Positions 45,064 to 53,754 of a stretch of DNA of 64,000 nucleotides are shown here, piece by piece. The stretch covers positions 310,001 to 374,000 of the forward strand of contig NZ_VORX01000002.1 of the NCBI RefSeq assembly GCF_007997285.1. The letters run 5' to 3'. The translations under genes were made by a program, and so were the position numbers. The notes beneath the pieces were generated by a model. It was not told where the DNA came from and searched no databases. It saw only the letters and a list, made by a program, of their open reading frames with translations. Every line of letters begins with the position of its first letter. Position 1 is the first letter of the stretch. Source of the DNA: Gelidibacter salicanalis. Lineage in GTDB: Bacteria; Bacteroidota; Bacteroidia; Flavobacteriales; Flavobacteriaceae.

Positions 45064-45984
45064 TTATAAAACCATTTCAGCGTAAGGAATGATAGTGTGA
45101 TAGCCCTTATCCTTAAAATAGGCTTCAGGTTGCGCCTTGGACGCTACCAATACAAAATCACCGCCCCATGCTCCCAAACTTTTAATGCTCCCCTTAAAGT
45201 CGCTAAAAAGGCGCTCCTTTACGGGTTGTTGCTTAATGATGTTGGCAATTATGCTTTCGTGGCTGTCCATTAAAAACTGAAATGTTTCTAAGGTGGTGCT
45301 GCTTAGCATCGCATTCGTGATTGTAGTGATTTCAGAAATGGCCTTTGAAATGTTATTTTTTTGGTTTTGGTAAGCCGCAATACCGTCTCTACTGTTCTGT
45401 TTCTTATTTAAAAACACAAAATACAAATGCTGTTGAAACACCGGATTAAAAGTGCGTTCAATGATGGTTCTGTCCTGAGCTTCCAGCTGGTAGGTTAAAG
45501 GAGCGTTGTGCTTGGCACAGGCAATATCATAGCCACTCCCACCAAAAGTAGCTTTTAAAAGCGTATAGGCATCTATTTCTGACCATTGCGCGATATTGTT
45601 GATCAGCGTGGAGGACGTTCCCAAACCCCAATTTTTAGGAAAATCGTTTTTGGTAACAATGGTGATTCCTTGTTGTTCACCTAAAATTTCAGGATTTTGA
45701 TTTTTGGCTGCATTCAATATCTGCAGGAGACGTGCCGCAATAGCATTGTCGTTGGTCGTCTTTACTTTTAAAGCGTCGTCTATTATCAATTCCGCTTCAA
45801 ACCAAACCTTACCTTGATGATCCAAACTTTTCCATTCCAAATATTTCTGATCATTCGGTTCCACGGTCAGCGATTGGCCGTATGAGGTAGGGATTGCCAA
45901 GGCCAAGGCACCATCCAAAATCACATATTCTCCTGTTAGGAGTAATTTGCCGTTGCTATAAAAAGTGTTGCTTGTAGAGTTCAA
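45064..45984 (-). CDS. GYDIA-family GHMP kinase (candidate phosphomevalonate kinase)
   Basis: A 306-residue GHMP kinase. It has the N-terminal strand KLLLTGEYVILDGALALAIP, the phosphate loop WGLGTSSTL, and the eponymous GGSGYDIACA. The last is placed like the GxGxDVA segment of phosphomevalonate kinases. The reaction is not proven for the family, but with HMG-CoA reductase next to it and mevalonate kinase and mevalonate diphosphate decarboxylase at the other end of the window, it is the obvious candidate for the phosphomevalonate step. The gene follows HMG-CoA reductase by 47 bases on the same strand. Confidence 0.82.
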   Translation of the reverse strand: MNSTSNTFYSNGKLLLTGEYVILDGALALAIPTSYGQSLTVEPNDQKYLEWKSLDHQGKVWFEAELIIDDALKVKTTNDNAIAARLLQILNAAKNQNPEILGEQQGITIVTKNDFPKNWGLGTSSTLINNIAQWSEIDAYTLLKATFGGSGYDIACAKHNAPLTYQLEAQDRTIIERTFNPVFQQHLYFVFLNKKQNSRDGIAAYQNQKNNISKAISEITTITNAMLSSTTLETFQFLMDSHESIIANIIKQQPVKERLFSDFKGSIKSLGAWGGDFVLVASKAQPEAYFKDKGYHTIIPYAEMVL

Positions 45985-46031
45985 AGTATTTTACTAATGT
46001 AATGAATATGACTATAAACCGAAGTGGTGTG

Positions 46032-47360
46032 CTAGTTGTTGCGCATCATTCTAAGGTTGCTGAGTGCCGCTTCAACCGCGCTATGAGTTACGGTGTTATT
46101 TTTAAAATGCGCGACGATTGTTTCTTTCTCCTGTGCAGTTGCGTTCTGTTGGTTTAGCATGTTCATCAAATGCATTTTCATGTGTCCTTCCTGTATGCCG
46201 GTTGTGGTTAATGATCTTAACGCCGCAAAATTTTGGGCCAATCCTGCTGCTGCGACAATTTGCATCAATTCTTTTGCCGTAGGATGATCAAGCATTTCTA
46301 AGGCCACTTTAACCAGAGGATGTAAATTGGTCAAGCCTCCAACTGTGCCAAGTGCTAACGGAATTTCCATCCAAAATCTAAACACATCATCTACAATTTC
46401 AGCATGGGAAAGGCTGCTGTAAGCGCCCTGTCGTGAGGCGTAGGCATGTACTCCCGCTTCTACCGCTCTAAAATCGTTGCCTGTGGCCAACACGACAGCA
46501 TCAATACCGTTCATGATACCTTTGTTATGGGTAACGGCTCTATAAGGTTCAATTTCTGCAATCTTTACCGCTTGTACAAATTTCTGGGCAAAATCGTGAG
46601 GAGCAATAGAGTGATCTTCACTTAAATCTTTCACCGGGCAGGATACTTCAACTTTGACCAAGCAATCTGGTACATAGTTAGAGAGAATGCTCATCACAAT
46701 TTGAATATGGCTTTCTGCCTCTAGAAAATCGTCAAAATGCAATGCTTCCGACTTAAAGGTTTTGGCAAACTGTTCCAAACAGGAATTGATAAAATTAGCA
46801 CCCATCGCATCCAACGTTTCAAACGTGGCGTGAAGTTGGTAATAATCCTCTAAGGCTTCCGTTTTGTTGATCAATTTGATATCCAAAATACCACCACCCC
46901 GCTTTTTCATACTCTTAGTGATGTGCTGGGAGTCTTCAAAAAGTTTCGGTTTCACCGTTTTAAAAAACTTTCGTAGCTTATCAAAATCACCATTGTACAT
47001 AAAATGGACCTGACCAATCTTGGTGGTAGAAATCACTTCGGTTTTAAATCCGCCACGGTCCAACCAAAATTTAGCGGCCTTACTTGCTGCGGCTACCACT
47101 GAACTTTCTTCAATGGCCATTGGGATGGTATATAGCTTTCCGTTGATTAGAAAATTAGGAGCAACGCCAAACGGTAAGTAATAATTGGTTATAGTGTTTT
47201 CAATAAACTCATCATGAAGCTGTTGTAGCTTTTGGTCTGTATTCCAGTATTGTGTAATGGCTTGTTTAGCGGAATCTGCATCTGTGAAGTAAGTGGCAGC
47301 AATCCATTCAATTTTATCTAATTTTGAAAGTTTGGAAAAGCCTTTAATTGGTTTACGCAT
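46032..47360 (-). CDS. HMG-CoA reductase, class II
   Basis: A 442-residue class II 3-hydroxy-3-methylglutaryl-CoA reductase without a membrane domain. It has the catalytic Glu segment MAIEESSVVAAASKAA, the Lys/Asp region THNKGIMNGIDAVVLATGND, and the His-bearing LAQNFAALRSLTTTGIQEGH. It reduces HMG-CoA to mevalonate; class II enzymes were first studied as degradative, but here the mevalonate kinases in the window argue for a biosynthetic direction. The start is at 47360, and a minus-strand -7 box lies at 47379-47386. Confidence 0.88.
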   Translation of the reverse strand: MRKPIKGFSKLSKLDKIEWIAATYFTDADSAKQAITQYWNTDQKLQQLHDEFIENTITNYYLPFGVAPNFLINGKLYTIPMAIEESSVVAAASKAAKFWLDRGGFKTEVISTTKIGQVHFMYNGDFDKLRKFFKTVKPKLFEDSQHITKSMKKRGGGILDIKLINKTEALEDYYQLHATFETLDAMGANFINSCLEQFAKTFKSEALHFDDFLEAESHIQIVMSILSNYVPDCLVKVEVSCPVKDLSEDHSIAPHDFAQKFVQAVKIAEIEPYRAVTHNKGIMNGIDAVVLATGNDFRAVEAGVHAYASRQGAYSSLSHAEIVDDVFRFWMEIPLALGTVGGLTNLHPLVKVALEMLDHPTAKELMQIVAAAGLAQNFAALRSLTTTGIQEGHMKMHLMNMLNQQNATAQEKETIVAHFKNNTVTHSAVEAALSNLRMMRNN

Positions 47361-47378
47361 AAGGAATGTTTATAAATA

Positions 47379-47386
47379 CAAAGATA
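47379..47386 (-). promoter_or_regulatory. Bacteroidota -7 box before HMG-CoA reductase
   Basis: TATCTTTG on the minus strand (CAAAGATA on plus), 18 bases before the start codon. The -33 element is not clear. Confidence 0.5.
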
Positions 47387-47506
47387 GTATTCTAGTTATG
47401 ATTATGAAGCGGCAATCTCTAGCTTTACGTTTTTAACTATTAAAGGTTAGTGTTTTTGCAGAATTTTTAGTAAACTTGACAGCATTTTATAAGAAATAAT
47501 CCCCTA

Positions 47507-49675
47507 ATGAAGTATTTAAAAAGTTCCTTGTTTTTCTGCCTATTGGTAACTGTTTTAGCATCAGCCCAAAACAAGGAAATCACCCTCGATGCCATTTGGA
47601 ATGGTACGTTTAGAACCGAAGGAATGCAGTCCTTACATTCCATGAATAACGGCAAACAATATTCGGTTCTCAATAATGAAAAAGGTTCGACCGCCATTGA
47701 CGTGTATGATTATAAAACACTGTCTAAAGTTGAAACTTTAGTGAATTCTTCAAATTTAGACGGCATTACAAGTTTTTCTGATTATACGTTTAGCAACGAC
47801 GAAAGCAAAATCATCTTGGCGACTGATGTAGAATCTATCTTTAGACATTCTACTTTAGGTGTATTTTATGTGTATGACACATCAACCAAGTCAGTGGTAA
47901 AGATTGCGGATGAGAAAATTCAGGAACCTACATTTTCTCCTGACGGCACTAAAGTAGCTTATGGTTTAAATAATAATCTGTATATCAAAAACCTTCAGAA
48001 CAATCAAACCACCCAAGTGACTACGGATGGCGAAAAGAATAAAATCATCAACGGCATTACGGATTGGGTGTATGAAGAAGAATTCGCCTTTGTGCGGGCC
48101 TTTGAATGGAATGCTGACGGAACACATCTGGCGTTTATCCGTTTTGATGAAACTGCTGTGCCTGAATTTTCTATGGATATTTATGGAACGGAACTCTATC
48201 CAGATCAGTTAGTGTTTAAGTATCCAAAAGCTGGTGAAGCGAATGCATTGGTTTCATTGCATATTTACGATTTACAATCGAAAAAGGTAAACGATGTAAA
48301 AGTCACAAAACCGTATTCAGATTTCTATATTCCACGGATTAAATGGACCAATGACGCTCATGTGTTGAGTGCGCAATACACCAACAGACATCAAAATGAA
48401 CTAGATTTATGGATGATTAACGCTTCTGATATGTCTTCTAAATTGGTATTGGAAGAAAAGGATGCTGCCTATGTGGACGTTACGGATAACCTCACCTTTT
48501 TAAAGGACAACAGTTTTATATGGACTTCAGAAAAAGATGGCTACAATCATATCTATCTCTATTCAAAAGAGGGTAAGTTGATTAATCAAGTTACTAAAGG
48601 CCCATGGGAAGTCACAAATTACTACGGATTTGACGAAAAGAATAATACCATCTTTTACCAATCAGTAGAAAATGGATCTATAAATAGAGATGTCTATTCC
48701 ATAAAAACTAACGGTAAGAACAAAAAGCGCTTAAGCCAACAAGACGGAACTAATTCTGCCGATTTTAGTTCAGATTTCACTTATTTTATCAACACCTATT
48801 CCAGTGCTAGCACAGCCCCAACCTATACGCTACATACTGCAAAAGATGGGAAGTTGGTAAAAGGAATTAAGGATAATGTGGCATTAGAACACAAGTTAGA
48901 GGCCTATAAGCTTCCGGCCAAAGAATTTAGCACCGTTCAGGTTAACGGAAACGTATTGAACATGTGGATGATTAAACCGGCGGATTTTGATGCCTCTAAA
49001 ACCTATCCATTGTTCATGTTTCAATATTCAGGACCTGGATCGCAATCTGTAAAGAATTCATGGAATAGTGCCAATGATTATTGGTATTACTTTTTAGCGC
49101 AGCAAGGCTATATTGTAGCATGTGTAGACGGTAGAGGAACCGGATTTAAAGGTGCTGAATTTAAAAAAGTTACTCAAAAGGAATTAGGTAAATATGAAGT
49201 AGAAGACCAAATTGAAGCCGCTAAATTATTAGGGTCACGTCCTTATATTGATCAAGATCGTATGGGAATTTGGGGATGGAGTTACGGCGGATTTATGAGC
49301 AGTAATGCCTTATTTAAAGGAAATGATGTGTTCAAAATGGCCATTGCCGTTGCTCCGGTGACCAGCTGGCGTTTTTACGATTCCATTTATACGGAACGGT
49401 ACATGACTACGCCTCAGGAAAATCCTTCAGGATATGACGAGAATTCACCAATACATCACGTTGATAAATTAAAAGGAAACTTTTTATTAATCCATGGTTC
49501 AGGTGATGATAATGTGCATGTTCAAAATACGATGCAAATGGTTGAAGCTTTAATTCAAGCCAACAAACAATTTGAATGGATGATTTATCCGGATAATGAC
49601 CACGGTATTTACGGTGGTAATACCCGTCTGCATCTGTATACCAAAATGACGAATTTTATTAACAACAACCTATAA
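47507..49675 (+). CDS. Dipeptidyl peptidase IV-type S9 serine peptidase
   Basis: A 722-residue secreted peptidase with a signal peptide (SLFFCLLVTVLASAQN). A beta-propeller (about residues 30-460) is followed by an alpha/beta hydrolase domain. The triad is visible: Ser in GWSYGGFMS, Asp in GSGDDNVH and His in DNDHGIYGG. The WVYEEEF segment in the propeller is the Glu motif that binds the peptide N-terminus in DPP-IV enzymes. It releases dipeptides from peptides, probably in the periplasm. The two peptide transporters directly downstream could import the products. Confidence 0.9.
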   Translation: MKYLKSSLFFCLLVTVLASAQNKEITLDAIWNGTFRTEGMQSLHSMNNGKQYSVLNNEKGSTAIDVYDYKTLSKVETLVNSSNLDGITSFSDYTFSNDESKIILATDVESIFRHSTLGVFYVYDTSTKSVVKIADEKIQEPTFSPDGTKVAYGLNNNLYIKNLQNNQTTQVTTDGEKNKIINGITDWVYEEEFAFVRAFEWNADGTHLAFIRFDETAVPEFSMDIYGTELYPDQLVFKYPKAGEANALVSLHIYDLQSKKVNDVKVTKPYSDFYIPRIKWTNDAHVLSAQYTNRHQNELDLWMINASDMSSKLVLEEKDAAYVDVTDNLTFLKDNSFIWTSEKDGYNHIYLYSKEGKLINQVTKGPWEVTNYYGFDEKNNTIFYQSVENGSINRDVYSIKTNGKNKKRLSQQDGTNSADFSSDFTYFINTYSSASTAPTYTLHTAKDGKLVKGIKDNVALEHKLEAYKLPAKEFSTVQVNGNVLNMWMIKPADFDASKTYPLFMFQYSGPGSQSVKNSWNSANDYWYYFLAQQGYIVACVDGRGTGFKGAEFKKVTQKELGKYEVEDQIEAAKLLGSRPYIDQDRMGIWGWSYGGFMSSNALFKGNDVFKMAIAVAPVTSWRFYDSIYTERYMTTPQENPSGYDENSPIHHVDKLKGNFLLIHGSGDDNVHVQNTMQMVEALIQANKQFEWMIYPDNDHGIYGGNTRLHLYTKMTNFINNNL

Positions 49676-49705
49676 ACTAAAAAACCTTTAAACTAAATTT
49701 TAAGT

Positions 49706-51286
49706 ATGAATCAAGATAATGATCCAGGATTAATCGTTCACCTTCATAAGCAGGGTATTGATGATAAAATGGTAATGGGACACCCTGCCGGGTTATTCGT
49801 ATTATTTTTTACAGAGATGTGGGAGCGTTTCAGTTACTACGGAATGCGTGCATTGTTGACGATATTTTTAGTAAGTGAATTGATCAGCGGAGGCTGGGGA
49901 TGGAGCAATGAAGAAGCTTTAAAGTTATATGGACTATACACTGGATTGGTCTATTTGACGCCGTTATTGGGTGGTTTTATTGCCGATCGTTTTACGGGGT
50001 ATAGAAAAGCGATCCTTATTGGTGCAGCAATTATGACCTTAGGTCACGCCTCTATGGCGCTCGAAGGTTTTACGTCTTACTTCTTTTACTTAGGATTAGG
50101 GCTTATGATTTTAGGTAATGGAATGTTTAAACCGAATATTTCTTCAATGGTCGGCCAATTATACCCGGATAACAGCAATAAAAAGGATGCAGGCTATACG
50201 ATTTTCTATATGGGAATTAATGCCGGTGCATTTTTAGGAATGTTACTGTGTGGGTATATTGGCGAGAAAGTCGGATGGCATTTTGGCTTCGGTTTAGCCG
50301 GGGTTTTTATGTTCTTCGGAATGTTGCAATTCTATTTTGGGCAAAAAATATTTGGAAGTGTTGGAACACATGCTACACAAGAGCAGAAATTGGCCATCGC
50401 TGAAAGAGAAAAGGATGACGAAGTATTAGCGCCACACATCGTAAAAGACCGTCTGATTGTTGTATCAGTCTTAATGATCGCCAGTATATTTTTCTTTTTC
50501 GCCTTTGAACAGGCAGGGGGGTCGATGTCATTGTTTGCTAAAGATTATACACAAAGAGCTTTAACGGGAAGTTCAGGAATCATCTTTAAATGGGTTGATG
50601 CCTTACTTACCATTTTCCCGATGGCTATAGTTACTTATGTGCTCTATGGTTTAGGTAAGAAGATTTACGCAAAATATCCGATGTCCATCATCTTTACCAC
50701 CATTTCATTTGCAATTATCTGGGGCTTGGGAATATGGAAAGTGTACCGTGAATTCTCTTTAGAGGCTACAGAGGTAACAGTTTCTTGGTTTCAAATATTA
50801 AATTCCTTCTTTATTATAACATTGGCATCTTCCTTCAGCAAGCTCTGGGAAAAAGTATGGGATCCTTCCGGACCGGTTAAATTTGCTTTGGGGCTTATTT
50901 TAGTGGCTGTTGGTTTCTTTGCACTTTCTTACGGAAGTATGAGTATACCGCAAGGTGCTAAAACGGCATCAGTGAGTATGATTTGGTTAATTATCGCGTA
51001 CTTCTTCCATACGATGGGAGAATTGTGCTTATCTCCTGTGGGATTATCATACGTGAGTAAACTGTCACCAAAAAAATTCGTAGGAATGTTATTTGGTCTT
51101 TGGTTTACTGCCTCAGCAATTGCCAATTTTATCGCTGGTTGGACAGGTGCCTATATAGACAAGATTTCACAAACTTATTCTCTATCCACATTTTTTATAC
51201 TCATTGCCGCCATTCCTTTATTTGCAGCGGTAATGTTGTTAATATTCAACGGTAAATTGAAGAAAATGATGCATGGAATTAATTAG
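49706..51286 (+). CDS. POT-family peptide:proton symporter 1
   Basis: A 526-residue major-facilitator transporter of the PTR2/POT branch, with about 14 hydrophobic segments. The proton-coupling ExxERFxYY motif appears as EMWERFSYYG near the N-terminus, and FYMGINAGAFLGMLLCGYI is the conserved PTR2 signature. It likely imports di- and tripeptides across the inner membrane. It lies 30 bases after the dipeptidyl peptidase gene, and a terminator follows at 51334. Confidence 0.9.
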   Translation: MNQDNDPGLIVHLHKQGIDDKMVMGHPAGLFVLFFTEMWERFSYYGMRALLTIFLVSELISGGWGWSNEEALKLYGLYTGLVYLTPLLGGFIADRFTGYRKAILIGAAIMTLGHASMALEGFTSYFFYLGLGLMILGNGMFKPNISSMVGQLYPDNSNKKDAGYTIFYMGINAGAFLGMLLCGYIGEKVGWHFGFGLAGVFMFFGMLQFYFGQKIFGSVGTHATQEQKLAIAEREKDDEVLAPHIVKDRLIVVSVLMIASIFFFFAFEQAGGSMSLFAKDYTQRALTGSSGIIFKWVDALLTIFPMAIVTYVLYGLGKKIYAKYPMSIIFTTISFAIIWGLGIWKVYREFSLEATEVTVSWFQILNSFFIITLASSFSKLWEKVWDPSGPVKFALGLILVAVGFFALSYGSMSIPQGAKTASVSMIWLIIAYFFHTMGELCLSPVGLSYVSKLSPKKFVGMLFGLWFTASAIANFIAGWTGAYIDKISQTYSLSTFFILIAAIPLFAAVMLLIFNGKLKKMMHGIN

Positions 51287-51333
51287 TAATTACTGTTGAA
51301 GATTGCAAGAAAACTAAATATTACAGAGAAGAG

Positions 51334-51364
51334 AAAGAGTCTATAACAGCAATAGACTCTTTTC
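51334..51364 (+). terminator. Terminator after the first POT transporter
   Basis: AGAGTCTA (51336-51343) pairs with TAGACTCT (51353-51360), followed by a short T run. Confidence 0.5.
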
Positions 51365-51489
51365 TCAATATTATAAAGACCTTTAAAAATTTCACCTGTT
51401 TAGGTTTCTGAACATGAAATAATATTAGTATCATGAGGTATGTAAGTGTACCTAAACGAGTTTATAATCACTAACTAATCTATAATCTT

Positions 51490-53058
51490 ATGTCAAGTAC
51501 AGCAACAATTCAACCTAGTCAAAGAGAACTTTGGGGCCACCCCATTGGACTTTACATCTTATTTTTTACGGAGATGTGGGAGCGTTTCTCATACTATGGC
51601 ATGAGAGCTTTATTAACATTGTATCTAGTGCAGAAAACCACTGCTGATAATCCTGGTTTAGGTTGGTTGGATTCACAATCGATCATGTTATATGGTTGGT
51701 ATACCATGTTGGTGTACGTGATGTCAATTCCCGGTGGCATGCTTGCTGATAAAGTGTTTGGCCAGAAAAAAGCAGTGCTTTACGGCGCCCTGATTTTAGT
51801 GGCGGGTCACGGCATCTTAGCGTTTGATCAGATGTGGGCGTTTTACACGGGACTAGGATTAATTATCTTAGGGGTTGGCTTGTTGAAACCTAATATTTCT
51901 ACAATGGTAGGGGGTCTTTATAAAGATGGTGATATCAGACGTGATAAAGGATTTAGCATCTTTTACATAGGAATCAACTTAGGCTCCTTATTAGCTACAT
52001 TTATTGTGGGCTATGTAGGGGAAACCATCGGATGGCATTACGGATTCGGTTTGGCCGGAATTGCAATGTTATTCGGATTAGCCGTATATCTCTACGGTCA
52101 AAAGTATTTGGTGCATGTAGGTAACAAACCTACCGAACAGGAAAAGAAAGAGGATGTGTCTTTAGGACAGTTGTTTTCAAAATTAAGCCAATCGCCTTTA
52201 CAATTGGGTGTGGTATTACTCATTTGTGCTTACGCCATCTATGCTGGTTTCACCTATGACGGCGTGGATAATTGGGCATACACAGCACTTTACATCTTTA
52301 TTGCATTGGTGGCCGGCGTAATGATGATGATTTATAAAAATCTAAATACTCAAATACTAAAAGATAGATTTCTGGTGCTTTTATTATCCTTTTTGATCGT
52401 CATCGTATTTTGGGGAGCTTTTGAGCAAGCTGGTGGTTTGATGAGTATCTATACTAGTAAAAATACAGATAGAATGTTATTTGGCTTTGAAATTCCTGCA
52501 ACTTGGTTTCAAGGGTTAAATGCAGGATTCATCATCATTTTTGCAACGCTAGTAGCGGGCTATTGGGCGAAACGAAAATTAAAAGGCAAAGAAGCCTCTT
52601 CACTGTTCAAAATGGCAGTAGGGACCATGATTATGGGTCTGGGTTTCGTATTTATGATTTTCGCAGCTAGAGAATACAGTGCCAATGGAAGTTCCGCTAT
52701 GTATTGGTTAGTGTTTGCTTATTTATTCCATACTATTGGAGAGTTGTGTTCGTCTCCAGTGGCTTTATCTTTTATCACCAAATTGGCGCCCGTAAAGTAT
52801 GCGTCCCTAATGATGGGGGTCTATTTCGCAGCTACCGGATTGGGTAATAAAGTGGCGGGTATTTTAGGTGAAAATGCATCTGAATATGGCGAATATGCTG
52901 TATTTTCAGGAATTACAATTTTTACGGTGCTCTTTGGAATCTTAGTGTTGGCGATGTTAAAACCTCTCAAACGTTTAACCCACGGGGCAGAAGATAATGA
53001 ACGGGAAATTAAAGAACAGGAGAAATTTGATTTGGCACAAAATGAAAATCACAATTAA
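51490..53058 (+). CDS. POT-family peptide:proton symporter 2
   Basis: A 522-residue paralogue of the preceding transporter, with the same EMWERFSYYG motif and the signature FYIGINLGSLLATFIVGY. The two share family features but differ clearly in the loops and termini, so they are not recent duplicates and may prefer different peptides. A charged C-terminal tail (EDNEREIKEQEKFDL) is cytoplasmic. A terminator separates it from the first transporter, so it may be regulated on its own. Confidence 0.9.
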   Translation: MSSTATIQPSQRELWGHPIGLYILFFTEMWERFSYYGMRALLTLYLVQKTTADNPGLGWLDSQSIMLYGWYTMLVYVMSIPGGMLADKVFGQKKAVLYGALILVAGHGILAFDQMWAFYTGLGLIILGVGLLKPNISTMVGGLYKDGDIRRDKGFSIFYIGINLGSLLATFIVGYVGETIGWHYGFGLAGIAMLFGLAVYLYGQKYLVHVGNKPTEQEKKEDVSLGQLFSKLSQSPLQLGVVLLICAYAIYAGFTYDGVDNWAYTALYIFIALVAGVMMMIYKNLNTQILKDRFLVLLLSFLIVIVFWGAFEQAGGLMSIYTSKNTDRMLFGFEIPATWFQGLNAGFIIIFATLVAGYWAKRKLKGKEASSLFKMAVGTMIMGLGFVFMIFAAREYSANGSSAMYWLVFAYLFHTIGELCSSPVALSFITKLAPVKYASLMMGVYFAATGLGNKVAGILGENASEYGEYAVFSGITIFTVLFGILVLAMLKPLKRLTHGAEDNEREIKEQEKFDLAQNENHN

Positions 53059-53127
53059 ATGGGTTAACCCATAGGTAAATGTGTAAATGATGGCATCATA
53101 TAGATCTGCATTCGTTAAATAAACGTG

Positions 53128-53154
53128 AAATGCTCCATTTTTGGAGCATTTTTT
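53128..53154 (+). terminator. Terminator after the second POT transporter
   Basis: TGCTCCA (53131-53137) pairs with TGGAGCA (53142-53148) around TTTT, followed by six T residues. Confidence 0.75.
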
Positions 53155-53174
53155 GTATTAACTTTCTAAATTTG
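53140..53174 (+). promoter_or_regulatory. Promoter of the thioredoxin-like gene
   Basis: TAAATTTG (53167-53174) is an exact -7 element. A TTTG (53140-53143) stands 23 bases upstream, at the far end of allowed spacing and inside the preceding terminator hairpin. The start codon lies 15 bases after the -7. Confidence 0.45.
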
Positions 53175-53189
53175 TAAAAAATATTGAAT

Positions 53190-53738
53190 ATGAAGAAAAT
53201 TGGATTGTTGGTGGTATTAGTTATGTTAATGTCATTTAACAGTATCGCACAACAGATTAAATGGGTCACTTTTGAAGAAGCACTAGCCCTTCAAAAAAAG
53301 AATCCTAAAAAAATCATGATGGACGTGTATACCAATTGGTGTGGTCCGTGTAAAATGTTGGATAAAAATACGTTTCAGAATCCTGATGTCGCCAAATATG
53401 TGAATGCTAATTATTATGCCGTAAAGTTTAATGGTGAAGGAAATGAGATGGTTAAGTACAAAAATAATAGTTATGCCAATAAAGGGTATCGACCTGAAAA
53501 TGCCAACGGCAGAAACAGTGTTCATGATCTCACCCGTGCGCTACAGGTTAATGCGTATCCAACAATCGTTTTTTTTGATGAAAATGGCGATTTAATTTTT
53601 CCAGTTAGAGGTTACCAAAAACCTCAACAATTGGAACTTTACCTTAAAATGTTCTTAAAGGATACTCATAAAGAAATGAAAACCCAAGAGGATTTTAACG
53701 CCTATTATACCGCCTTCCAACCTCAGTTTAAAGGATAA
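53190..53738 (+). CDS. Periplasmic thioredoxin-family protein
   Basis: A 182-residue protein. The ATG at 53190 (MKKIGLLVVLVML) starts a signal peptide ending near NSIAQQ; the frame's upstream TTG is not needed. The mature part is a thioredoxin fold with the active site NWCGPCKML (CxxC) and the cis-proline segment NAYPTIVFFDENG. An insertion between them (NKGYRPENANGR) is longer than in simple thioredoxins. It is likely to be a disulfide reductase in the periplasm. Its terminator lies within the end of the convergent comEC gene. Confidence 0.85.
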   Translation: MKKIGLLVVLVMLMSFNSIAQQIKWVTFEEALALQKKNPKKIMMDVYTNWCGPCKMLDKNTFQNPDVAKYVNANYYAVKFNGEGNEMVKYKNNSYANKGYRPENANGRNSVHDLTRALQVNAYPTIVFFDENGDLIFPVRGYQKPQQLELYLKMFLKDTHKEMKTQEDFNAYYTAFQPQFKG

Positions 53739-53754
53739 ATTGTAGAGTTAGAAA

